From NCBI GenBank assembly GCA_964498755.1, contig CAZCIB010000064.1:1-10113 (forward strand): a stretch of DNA of 10,113 nucleotides, given 5' to 3'. Shown here one piece after another: positions 1-5,648 of this stretch. The notes below the pieces were generated by a model that ran no database searches, had not been told where the DNA came from, and was given only the letters and a program-made list of their open reading frames with translations. The position numbers and the translations under genes are program-made. Position 1 is the stretch's first letter. Each line of letters starts with the position of its first letter. Origin of the DNA: RZZS01 sp964498755. GTDB taxonomy: Bacteria; Pseudomonadota; Alphaproteobacteria; Micavibrionales; Micavibrionaceae.

Positions 1-373
1 GATGCGGCCAGACATAGTCAACCCAGCCTTCGCTCTCCACTTCAGTGAATTCCCGCACCAGCTCCGTGCCGTTCACGTCCTTCAGATTCATCATGTTCTG
101 GCCGACGAGAGAGGGCTTGATCGGATGCGCCGTAAATTCGCCTTCCTGATTGACGGCGAAGACATAAAGGTCTCGGTCAATGAATTCCGACTCGGCCTTG
201 TTGAATTCGGCAAGCGCGGCTTCCTCGCCGTTGTCGCGGACGTATTGCGCGGCTTTCAAGGCCATGGCCTTAGCTTCTTCAAGTGAAGCGAATTCCTGGG
301 CGTGGGCGTGCAAGGGCATCGCAAATAAAAGCATTAAAAAACCGAGCGAGAGATATCGGGGCAATGCGTGCAT
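1..373 (-). CDS. Exported single-Cache domain protein (partial, C-terminus outside window)
   Basis: The reverse strand from the ATG at 373 encodes 124 residues before the window ends. Residues 1-25 form a signal peptide: an Arg near the start, a hydrophobic core (LSLGFLMLLFAMPL) and a likely cleavage after AHA before Q26. The mature part matches the short periplasmic single-Cache (sCache_2-like) proteins: a helical segment (KAMALKAAQYVRDNGEEAAL), then FIDRDLYVFAV at about 64-74, TAHPIKPSLVG, MNLKDVNG and GWVDYVWPH. Cache domains bind small ligands in the periplasm. Stand-alone versions like this have no known signalling output, and the ligand cannot be read here. The start is well supported by AGGAGG at 381-386, seven bases from the ATG. 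Family members are about 150 residues, so little is probably missing. The next gene (GNAT) lies upstream on the same strand, 145 bases away. Confidence 0.85.
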   Translation of the reverse strand, partial: MHALPRYLSLGFLMLLFAMPLHAHAQEFASLEEAKAMALKAAQYVRDNGEEAALAEFNKAESEFIDRDLYVFAVNQEGEFTAHPIKPSLVGQNMMNLKDVNGTELVREFTEVESEGWVDYVWPH

Positions 374-380
374 AGGTATT

Positions 381-386
381 CCTCCT
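381..386 (-). promoter_or_regulatory. Strong Shine-Dalgarno of the Cache protein gene
   Basis: On the reverse strand this reads AGGAGG with a 7-base spacer to the ATG at 373. It is the strongest ribosome binding site in the window and fixes the start of the Cache gene. Confidence 0.85.
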
Positions 387-411
387 GCTATTTTTTTGAT
401 GATGCGCGAAC

Positions 412-480
412 GCAAAGTAAATATTAGTCTATGATAATATTATTTATATACAATTAATTAATACTTTGGGTCAGTATTTA
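412..480 (-). promoter_or_regulatory. AT-rich promoter region of the Cache protein gene
   Basis: This stretch is strikingly AT-rich compared with the surrounding coding DNA and lies just upstream of the Cache gene. On the reverse strand it holds several promoter-like hexamers (TTGATA, TATTAA, TATAAA, TAATAT). No single -35/-10 pair stands out, so only the region is marked. The rest of the 374-518 gap holds no gene or clear terminator. Confidence 0.35.
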
Positions 481-518
481 TCAACGGGATATTTATACTG
501 TTACGGCAATAGCCCGGG

Positions 519-1067
519 TCACGGTTGAACGCTTGTCAGCGCGCCCGTATCCCGCCAGCCAAAGCAGATTTCCCGTAAATTTCTGCCGCCGATCTCGACG
601 TCTTTCTTGCCACAGCGCTGCCCGCCGAGTTTCTGATAGAACGCAACGGCGTTCTTGTTTTTCTCGATCACCCACAGGCAGAGAGAGCGATGCTTTCTCG
701 TGCGCAAATCCTCGGCGGCGGCGCGCATCAGGGCTTTGCCGATCCCCTTGCGCCAGTGTTCTTTCAAAACATAAATTCCGTAAATCTCGGACGTATAGAG
801 CGGGCGCACGGGCGACATGCCGGGCGGCGGCGTGCGCAGCTTGCCGCAGCTGATAAAGCCGCACGGCGCCTCGTTTTCAAACGCCAAAAACGTATTGAAC
901 TGTTCTCCGCTTGAAAGCCATCTCTGCCAGTCTTTGGTCCTGGAATCGACGCTGAGGCTGTCGAGATACTCCTGCGGCACGATCCCGCCATAGCTCTCAT
1001 GCCACCCGGCGACATGGATCCGGGCGAGCGTTTCGGCGTCGTTTAATGTGGCGGGGCGGATGTTCAT
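519..1067 (-). CDS. GNAT family N-acetyltransferase
   Basis: A 182-residue protein starting MNIRPATLNDAETLARIHV, the usual beginning of a small GNAT acetyltransferase (transfer of acetyl from acetyl-CoA to an amine; substrate unknown). Visible parts are a GWHESYGGIVPQEYLDSLS segment at about 21-39, the beta-4 strand SEIYGIYVL at 93-101, then the acetyl-CoA pyrophosphate loop HWRKGIGKAL (104-113) and the late motif NAVAFYQKLGG. A Trp occupies the Gln/Arg position of the classical Q/R-x-x-G-x-G motif, a common variant. The reading frame stays open upstream to 1160, but that extension runs into an inverted-repeat element and resembles no GNAT N-terminus, so the ATG at 1067 is chosen. No good Shine-Dalgarno precedes it. 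It is divergent from typA. Confidence 0.85.
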   Translation of the reverse strand: MNIRPATLNDAETLARIHVAGWHESYGGIVPQEYLDSLSVDSRTKDWQRWLSSGEQFNTFLAFENEAPCGFISCGKLRTPPPGMSPVRPLYTSEIYGIYVLKEHWRKGIGKALMRAAAEDLRTRKHRSLCLWVIEKNKNAVAFYQKLGGQRCGKKDVEIGGRNLREICFGWRDTGALTSVQP

Positions 1068-1110
1068 GGCTATGCATTCTAGTGGCTGCGTCTCCCCGAA
1101 GGCAAGCAGC

Positions 1111-1250
1111 ACTTGTCCGGCGAAGCCCAACAGGCGAAGACGGAAGGCTTGCCCGGACATTCAGGGTCCAGTAAAGCGTGCAGCTTTGCTGCACACATTG
1201 TGGATCCCGTTTGTGCAAATCCTGCTGCGCAGGATGCCAACGGGATGACG
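1111..1250. repeat. Composite nested inverted-repeat element (REP/BIME-like)
   Basis: Four inverted repeats overlap or nest here. (a) 1114-1127 pairs with 1146-1159 (TGTCCGG-2-AAGCC against GGCTT-2-CCGGACA). (b) GTGCAGC-TTT-GCTGCAC at 1178-1194. (c) GGGTCCA at 1164-1170 pairs with TGGATCCC at 1201-1208 with one bulged base, enclosing (b). (d) ATCCCGTT at 1204-1211 pairs with AACGGGAT at 1239-1246 and encloses a 7-bp hairpin ATCCTGC-TGC-GCAGGAT at 1219-1235. The edges TGGATCCCG and CGGGATGACGG resemble the dispersed palindromes common in alphaproteobacterial genomes. It fills most of the gap between the divergent GNAT and typA genes. It could be a repeat element, a structured typA leader, or both. 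Confidence 0.6.
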
Positions 1251-1251
1251 G

Positions 1252-1272
1252 GAAATAAAAGCTTCTTATTTC
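1252..1272. repeat. AT-rich inverted repeat just before typA
   Basis: GAAATAA at 1252-1258 and TTATTTC at 1266-1272 are perfect inverted arms around a 7-base spacer, ending 14 bases before the first typA ATG. It lies where the ribosome binding site would be expected, and no Shine-Dalgarno is visible. It may be a protein-binding site or a weak hairpin in the leader. Confidence 0.4.
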
Positions 1273-1286
1273 ATCATGATTGCTGT

Positions 1287-3134
1287 ATGAAAGCGCGCAT
1301 GGACGCAAAAGACATCAGAAATATTGCGATTATCGCGCATGTCGATCACGGCAAAACGACCCTGATCGACTCGATCTTCAAGCAAAGCGGCATGGTCCGC
1401 GATAATCAGCAGCTCGAGGAGCGGGTCATGGACCGCAACGACCTCGAGAAAGAGCGCGGGATCACCATCCTTGCCAAGTGTACCGCCATCGAGTGGGAAG
1501 GCACTAAGATCAATATTATCGATACGCCCGGCCACGCCGATTTCGGCGGCGAGGTGGAGCGCGTTCTCGATATGGCCGACGGCGCGATTTTGCTGGTGGA
1601 CGCCGCCGAGGGGCCGCTGCCGCAAACGAAGTTCGTTTTGGGAAAAGCGCTCAAGCTCGGCATGCGGCCTATTCTTCTTATCAACAAGATCGACCGCCCG
1701 GACGCCCGCCCCGACGAAGTGCATAACGAAGTGTTCGATCTGTTCGCCTCGCTCGACGCCGACGAGGATCAGCTTGATTTCCCGACGCTCTATGCTTCGG
1801 GCCGCGATGGCTGGTGCGCGGAAAGCCTGACGGACCCGCGCGAAAACCTTCATCCCCTGCTCGAGCTTGTCTTGCGTCACGTGCCGCCGCCGAAAGTCGA
1901 CGCGGCCGCGCCGTTCAAAATGCTCACCACGTTGCTCGAGGCCGACCCGTATCTCGGGCGCGTGCTGACCGGCAAGGTCTATAGCGGCAAGGCGAAGGTG
2001 AATATGAGCGTCAAGTCGCTGGACGTTGACGGCGGCCAGAACGAATCCTTCCGCCTCACAAAGCTGTTGACTTTCAAAGGCATTGACAAGGTTCCCGCCG
2101 ATGAAGTGATTGCGGGCGATATCATCTGCATCGCGGGCATGAAGGCCACGAGCGTCGCCGACACGGTCTGCGCGCCCGAGGTCAAGGAGCCGATCCCCGC
2201 GCATCCCGTCGACCCGCCGACCATGGCCGTGACGATCACTGTGAACGACAGCCCGTATGCGGGCAAGGAAGGGCGCAAGCTGACCTCGACGATGATCGGC
2301 GACCGCCTGAAGGCAGAGGCGGAAACGAACGTCGCCATCCGCGTGACCGAAAGCGCAAACAAGGACGCGTTCGAACTCGCCGGACGGGGCGAGCTGCAAC
2401 TTGGCGTTCTCATTGAAACCATGCGCCGCGAGGGCTTTGAGCTTTCCGTTTCGCGCCCGCGCGTTTTGTATAAAGAGGAAAACGGCCAACGGCTCGAGCC
2501 GTTCGAGGAAGTCATCATCGACGTCGACGACGAATATACCGGCGCGGTGATGGACAAGCTGACGCAGCGCAAGGCGGAAATGACCGACATGCGCCCATCG
2601 GGCGGCGGCAAGACGCGCCTGACCTTTACCGCGCCATCGCGCGGGCTGATCGGCTATCAGGGGCAGTTTTTAACGGACACGCGCGGAACGGGCCTGATGA
2701 ACCGCATCTTTCATTCCTACGGGGCCTATAAGGGGGATATAGCGGGACGCAGAAACGGCGCGCTGATCTCCACCGATACGGGCCCGGCGGTGGCCTACGC
2801 GATCTTTAATTTGCAGGATCGCGGCGTGATGTTCATCGAGCACCAGACGCCGGTTTATCAGGGCATGATCGTGGGCGAGCATTCGCGCGAGAACGACCTC
2901 GATATCAACGTCTTGAAGGGCAAGAAGCTGACCAACGTCCGCGCTTCGGGCAGCGACGAGGCGGTTGTCCTGACGCCGCCGCGCCGCATGTCTCTGGAAG
3001 AGATGATGAGCTGGATCAACGAGGACGAGCTCGTGGAGGTCACGCCCAAGTCTTTACGCCTGCGCAAACGCCACCTCACGCCCCAGGACCGCGAACTCGC
3101 CAAAAAAGCGGAGAAGAAAGCGGCGGCGGGTTAA
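1287..3134 (+). CDS. typA: TypA/BipA ribosome-associated translational GTPase
   Basis: A 615-residue GTPase of the EF-G/LepA family, close to the roughly 607 residues of E. coli BipA along its whole length. It binds the 70S ribosome and is needed for stress and cold adaptation and for ribosome assembly. All G motifs are intact: AHVDHGKT (17-24), RGITI (57-61), DTPGH (79-83) and NKID (133-136). The C-terminal half shows GRGELQLGVLIETMRREGFE, PSRGLIGYQGQF, GKKLTNVRASGSDEAVVL and the final RLRKRHLTPQDR. The frame is open from 1113, but that extension covers palindromic intergenic DNA. The ATG at 1287 (MKARMDAKDIRNIAIIAHV) and the ATG at 1299 are both plausible; neither has a good Shine-Dalgarno. 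The gene stands alone, divergent from GNAT, with a GC-rich palindrome after its stop. Confidence 0.97.
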   Translation: MKARMDAKDIRNIAIIAHVDHGKTTLIDSIFKQSGMVRDNQQLEERVMDRNDLEKERGITILAKCTAIEWEGTKINIIDTPGHADFGGEVERVLDMADGAILLVDAAEGPLPQTKFVLGKALKLGMRPILLINKIDRPDARPDEVHNEVFDLFASLDADEDQLDFPTLYASGRDGWCAESLTDPRENLHPLLELVLRHVPPPKVDAAAPFKMLTTLLEADPYLGRVLTGKVYSGKAKVNMSVKSLDVDGGQNESFRLTKLLTFKGIDKVPADEVIAGDIICIAGMKATSVADTVCAPEVKEPIPAHPVDPPTMAVTITVNDSPYAGKEGRKLTSTMIGDRLKAEAETNVAIRVTESANKDAFELAGRGELQLGVLIETMRREGFELSVSRPRVLYKEENGQRLEPFEEVIIDVDDEYTGAVMDKLTQRKAEMTDMRPSGGGKTRLTFTAPSRGLIGYQGQFLTDTRGTGLMNRIFHSYGAYKGDIAGRRNGALISTDTGPAVAYAIFNLQDRGVMFIEHQTPVYQGMIVGEHSRENDLDINVLKGKKLTNVRASGSDEAVVLTPPRRMSLEEMMSWINEDELVEVTPKSLRLRKRHLTPQDRELAKKAEKKAAAG

Positions 3135-3147
3135 CTTCTCACCTGTC

Positions 3148-3167
3148 ACCCCCGCGAAGGCGGGGGT
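3148..3167. repeat. GC-rich palindrome after typA
   Basis: ACCCCCGC at 3148-3155 and GCGGGGGT at 3160-3167 form a perfect 8-bp stem with loop GAAG. The context TGTCA…TCTA matches the family of dispersed palindromes found in many alphaproteobacterial intergenic regions. It begins 13 bases after the typA stop and could end transcription, but no T-run follows, so a classical intrinsic terminator is not supported. Confidence 0.6.
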
Positions 3168-3199
3168 CTAAGTCCTGCGGGCAGTGTGATTTTGCATGC

Positions 3200-3228
3200 T
3201 TTATCTTAAAGCTCTCTCGTGCTACAAT
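3200..3228 (+). promoter_or_regulatory. Predicted promoter of the toxin-antitoxin operon
   Basis: TACAAT at 3223-3228 is a good -10 element. With 17-base spacing the -35 would be TTTATC at 3200-3205, a weak match. Transcription would begin inside or next to the tandem TCTAGACAA repeat. Confidence 0.5.
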
Positions 3229-3231
3229 AAA

Positions 3232-3249
3232 TCTAGACAATCTAGACAA
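3232..3249. promoter_or_regulatory. Tandem TCTAGACAA repeat, candidate antitoxin operator
   Basis: TCTAGACAA occurs twice back to back (3232-3240 and 3241-3249), 12 bases before the antitoxin ATG and immediately after the predicted -10. Each copy contains the palindrome TCTAGA. Phd/YefM-type antitoxins are known to repress their own promoters by binding short palindromes at this location, so operator function is inferred from position and symmetry. Confidence 0.55.
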
Positions 3250-3260
3250 AAAGCGAAGTC

Positions 3261-3500
3261 ATGGAATGGAAACTGGCCGAGGCCAAAAACAAATTCAGCG
3301 AGGTCATTAACAGGGCGCTGCTCGAAGGGCCGCAGCGCATTACGCGGCGCGGCCAGTCCTTTATTCTTCTCGAGGAGAGCGCATACCGCAAGCTGACCGG
3401 CGAACGGCAGAGCTTTACCGCTTTTTTGACGTCCGGTCCGTCTCTGGAGGGCGTTGATCTGAGCCGCGATCAATCCGGAATGCGGGACGCCGACCTGTGA
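3261..3500 (+). CDS. Phd/YefM-family antitoxin
   Basis: A 79-residue protein beginning MEWKLAEAKNKFSEVINRAL and continuing EGPQRITRRGQSFILLEESAYRKL, the usual layout of the Phd/YefM DNA-binding fold at about residues 2-50. The tail after residue 50 (SFTAFLTSGPSLEGVDLSR) should be the flexible part that wraps around and blocks the toxin. The family both neutralises the toxin and represses the shared promoter, and a tandem repeat suited to that lies just upstream. The ATG at 3261 is the only sensible start; the ribosome binding site is weak (GAAG very close to the ATG). Its stop overlaps the toxin start in GTGA, so the two are translationally coupled. It is Phd-like rather than AbrB-like VapB, as is usual for FitB-like PIN toxins. 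Confidence 0.88.
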   Translation: MEWKLAEAKNKFSEVINRALLEGPQRITRRGQSFILLEESAYRKLTGERQSFTAFLTSGPSLEGVDLSRDQSGMRDADL

Positions 3501-3919
3501 GGGTATTGCTCGATACATGCGTGATTTCCGAAATTCGTAAGCCGCAGGGCGACGCGCGGGTGAAAAGCGCCGTGGCCGCGCTTGCGCCTTCTGACGCATA
3601 TATCTCCGCCATTACTTTCGGGGAGATGGCGAAAGGCGTAGCGCTTCTGGAGAAAGGCAGGAAAAAAGCGGAACTGCAAAACTGGCTTTTAACGTTTGAG
3701 CGGAATTACGCGCGCGCCATTTTGCCGGTCGATACTGAAACCGTCCGGCTTTGGGGGGAATTGACCGCGCAGGAGCAGAAGAACGGCTTTATCATACCGG
3801 TCAGTGACGGTCTGATCGCCGCGACGGCGCGTCAATACGGTCTGTACCTCATGACAAGAAATATAAAGGATTTTGAAGGGACGGGCGCGATGCTGATAAA
3901 TCCTTGGGAAGAGACCTGA
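3497..3919 (+). CDS. PIN-domain toxin (VapC/FitB-like ribonuclease)
   Basis: A 140-residue PIN-domain protein with a GTG start (MRVLLDTCVISEIRK). PIN toxins are Mg2+-dependent ribonucleases that cut tRNA, rRNA or mRNA. The acidic metal-binding residues are in place: D6 (LLDT), E12 (ISE), E43 (FGEMAKG), D104 (PVSDGLIAATA) and D125 in the TRNIKDF motif. The signature DGLIAATA…LMTRNIKDF is typical of the FitB-like VapC branch. Cys8 replaces the more usual Asn after LLDT, a variant seen in the family. Length is normal and the frame intact, so the toxin is probably active. It overlaps the antitoxin by 4 bases. The target RNA cannot be deduced; the tRNA-Leu gene immediately downstream is convergent and probably coincidental. 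Confidence 0.92.
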   Translation: MRVLLDTCVISEIRKPQGDARVKSAVAALAPSDAYISAITFGEMAKGVALLEKGRKKAELQNWLLTFERNYARAILPVDTETVRLWGELTAQEQKNGFIIPVSDGLIAATARQYGLYLMTRNIKDFEGTGAMLINPWEET

Positions 3920-3956
3920 TTGCGGGATACCAGAAACGTTCCCCTGCGCCGTTCAG

Positions 3957-4041
3957 TGGTGGCCCCGGCCGGACTTGAACCGGCACGTCCGAAGACCCGC
4001 GATTTTAAGTCGCGTGCGTCTACCAATTCCGCCACGGGGCC
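3957..4041 (-). tRNA. tRNA-Leu, anticodon UAA
   Basis: On the reverse strand a complete 85-base class II tRNA with CCA encoded. The acceptor stem GGCCCCG pairs perfectly with CGGGGCC. The anticodon stem CGCGA/TCGCG holds loop CTTAAAA with anticodon TAA (4005-4007). A long variable arm (GTC-TTCG-GAC) and T arm GCCGG-TTCAAGT-CCGGC complete it. The long variable arm and A-rich loop identify leucine (reads UUA and UUG). It is convergent with the toxin gene, and no terminator is evident in the 37 bases between them. Confidence 0.98.
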
Positions 4042-4057
4042 GCGCTTACAAAGGCGG

Positions 4058-4086
4058 ATCGTAAACGCATAAACCGCAATCGCCAA
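4058..4086 (-). promoter_or_regulatory. Predicted promoter of tRNA-Leu
   Basis: On the reverse strand TTGGCG (4081-4086) and TACGAT (4058-4063) are separated by exactly 17 bases. Transcription would start about ten bases before the mature tRNA 5' end at 4041. Position, spacing and hexamer quality all fit. Confidence 0.6.
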
Positions 4087-4120
4087 GAAAAACCTGACAG
4101 AAAGCCTGCTTTACTTTCGC

Positions 4121-5206
4121 CTAAAACGCATACTGCCAGCCCGCTGTGACGGTAAAGTCGGTTTCCATCTGCGGGCCTTTCAGGTCGCGGTAAAATGGTA
4201 CGGTAGCCTCGATCGCAAATCTGTGGTCCGTCGATGCGCCTTCGGTCCCGTACAGATTAACGCCCGCTCCGAGTTCTAATGTTTCACCACCGTAATTGTC
4301 CGGGTTTGCGGTTTGAACAGGCGCGACGATATTCGGGTCGATGCCGCGAATTGCGCCCTGCGTGACTCCTGTCAAGCGCAGCGACGTACTGATCCAGCGC
4401 GCCCATTCATAACTGCCCCAAGCCGTTAACGTGTGTTTATCGTCCCAGCGGTAGCCTTCGTCATTCTCGCTCTCCAGCGGGATTTGCGCCTTGTACTGCG
4501 CCCCCCAGCCCCATTTGCCGTTCCAGCCGCTATAGCTGACCCCGGGGAGAAGGTCATAAGTTCCCGTGCCGAGCTGCATGGAATAGGGCAGGCGTATCGT
4601 CGGGCGGGCGTTCATTGGCGTTAAAACCTGATCGGTTTCGTCAATCGAGCCGGTGGGCAGGCTCAGGCCCATATTGATCTGGAGGTGATGGCCGCCCTGT
4701 TCGTAGGCGCGGTAGGAGGCCATCAGATGCGTATCGCCAATCCCCGACGTTTCGGTCGTGAATCCGCCAAGAACATTCGCGCCGGCGCCGCCCTGGAAGA
4801 CGATGTGGTCCATCTCCTTTTCAACGTAATGCCCCATCGCCATCAGCGTAATGTCATCGCTTGGCGCGTACATCACCGAGACCATATGCATGTCCATGGT
4901 CATCTCGGTGGGGACGACGCGCAAGGTTGCGGGCTGCATCGGCGCGCCAAAGAAACGATTTGGAACGCTCGTCGCGATTTCTTCGGCGCTGATACGATCC
5001 GTGCCATCGCGGTTGCCTTCCATGTCCATGCGCATGAACCGGTAGCCGAGCATCCACTCGCCCTTCTTATGCATGTGATCGCCCATCACGCCGATCGGGG
5101 CGTGTCCGCTCGCGCTGTGGGGCTGATGCGTATCGTCGGCTCTGGAAAGGGGTGCGCAAAGCAGGCATGCCGCGCCTGTTAAAAGAAGGAGTCTTTTCGT
5201 TTTCAT
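4121..5206 (-). CDS. Putative outer-membrane beta-barrel / transporter-like protein, Met/His-rich
   Basis: A 361-residue exported protein. The signal peptide is MKTKRLLLLTGAACLLCAPLSRA, cleaved before DD. The mature N-terminus (to about 65) is rich in His and Met: HQPHSASGHAPIGVMGDHMHKK, then RFMRMDMEG. The rest alternates polar and aromatic strands (GYRFMRMD, YSGWNGKWGWGAQY, HTLTAWGSYEWARW) and ends WQYAF, the C-terminal aromatic signal of outer-membrane barrels. It resembles the 'transporter' proteins grouped with the MetA phenol-degradation family (PF13557), often annotated near copper genes; true function is unknown. A second Met-rich patch (TEMTMDMHMVSVMYA) lies at about 100-114. The start has GGAGG seven bases upstream. 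It follows marR on the same strand after 94 bases and has a predicted promoter inside an inverted repeat, so MarR control is likely. Confidence 0.75.
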   Translation of the reverse strand: MKTKRLLLLTGAACLLCAPLSRADDTHQPHSASGHAPIGVMGDHMHKKGEWMLGYRFMRMDMEGNRDGTDRISAEEIATSVPNRFFGAPMQPATLRVVPTEMTMDMHMVSVMYAPSDDITLMAMGHYVEKEMDHIVFQGGAGANVLGGFTTETSGIGDTHLMASYRAYEQGGHHLQINMGLSLPTGSIDETDQVLTPMNARPTIRLPYSMQLGTGTYDLLPGVSYSGWNGKWGWGAQYKAQIPLESENDEGYRWDDKHTLTAWGSYEWARWISTSLRLTGVTQGAIRGIDPNIVAPVQTANPDNYGGETLELGAGVNLYGTEGASTDHRFAIEATVPFYRDLKGPQMETDFTVTAGWQYAF

Positions 5207-5232
5207 TATCTCGCCTCCGGGCGCTGTTTATG

Positions 5233-5273
5233 GAATTTGTAGCGGATTTCTGGCGAGCGGACAATACAAATTC
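5233..5273 (-). promoter_or_regulatory. Promoter of the barrel gene embedded in an inverted repeat (candidate MarR operator)
   Basis: GAATTTGTA at 5233-5241 and TACAAATTC at 5265-5273 are perfect 9-bp inverted arms 23 bases apart. On the reverse strand TTGTCC (5259-5264) and TACAAA (5236-5241) form a -35/-10 pair with a 17-base spacer. The -10 lies inside one arm and the -35 abuts the other. A direct repeat AGCGGA (5241-5246 and 5256-5261) lies in the spacer. The site sits between marR and the barrel gene, so repression by the neighbouring regulator is the simplest reading, though binding is inferred. Confidence 0.5.
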
Positions 5274-5300
5274 GAACGGGGTTATGGCGGAGAGAGAGCG

Positions 5301-5648
5301 TCACCCGGTTTTCTGAAGCGGGGCGTGGATCAGCGGTGCAATGACGGCGAGCGCGTTACGGCCTTCGGGGCTAAGGTAAAGCTCTTTACGGCGGCGTTCT
5401 TCGCTGGAAATTTTGACCGTGACAAGGCCGTAAGGCTTGCCGCTTCCCTGGCGCTTTTCGGATAAGGCGCCGACGATGCGCGATACGGTTGACAGCGCAA
5501 GGCCCGTGCGTTCGGCCAGATCGCTCAGCGACATGCCTTCGTCAAGCGCAATCTCTGTCAGGCAGATGGCGTACTGGATCGGAAACTCCGGATCGATCTC
5601 CCGGAGTCCCTGAAGTATCCTGAGCAGATGCCGCATTTCGCTGCGCAT
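5301..5648 (-). CDS. Small MarR-family transcriptional regulator
   Basis: A 115-residue winged-helix protein. Helix-turn-helix: MSLSDLAERTGLALSTVSRIVGALSEK (39-65), with the recognition helix at about 51-63. The wing and following strand are YGLVTVKISSEERRRKELYLSPEG (73-96), with the Arg-rich wing motif typical of MarR. MarR proteins are usually around 140-150 residues and dimerise through N- and C-terminal helices. Here the N-terminal helix is short and the C-terminus stops soon after the wing, so dimerisation may be minimal. ATG at 5648 has only a weak upstream purine stretch. Inverted repeats lie both upstream (5679-5712) and in the gap to the downstream barrel gene (5233-5273). These suggest autoregulation and control of the neighbour. 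The inducing ligand is unknown. Confidence 0.85.
   Translation of the reverse strand: MRSEMRHLLRILQGLREIDPEFPIQYAICLTEIALDEGMSLSDLAERTGLALSTVSRIVGALSEKRQGSGKPYGLVTVKISSEERRRKELYLSPEGRNALAVIAPLIHAPLQKTG

Noticed and set aside
1113..1286. 58-residue N-terminal extension of TypA
   Set aside because: The extension translates the palindromic element, and TypA proteins start a few residues before RNIAIIAHVDHGKT.
1266..2489. 407-residue reverse-strand ORF
   Set aside because: It is wholly antisense to typA, its composition (many His, Arg, Gly, Val) is that of a shadow frame in GC-rich DNA, and typA is conserved throughout.
3232..3249. Tandem repeat considered as the start of a CRISPR or satellite array
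   Set aside because: Only two adjacent 9-base copies exist, with no spacers and no cas genes; an operator is the better reading.
3196..3396. 66-residue plus-strand ORF over the toxin-antitoxin promoter
   Set aside because: It is in another frame of the antitoxin and covers the predicted promoter and operator; no homology is recognisable.
3957..4041. tRNA-Leu considered as an attachment site for an integrated element
   Set aside because: No integrase gene and no direct repeat of the tRNA 3' end are visible in the window.
3832..4086. 84-residue reverse-strand ORF reading GPVAELVDARDLKSRVFGRA
   Set aside because: It is the translation of the tRNA-Leu gene, a well-known false protein call.
4685..5182. 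165-residue plus-strand ORF rich in His
   Set aside because: It is antisense to the barrel gene; its His-rich look comes from the Met/His codons (ATG/CAT) on the other strand.
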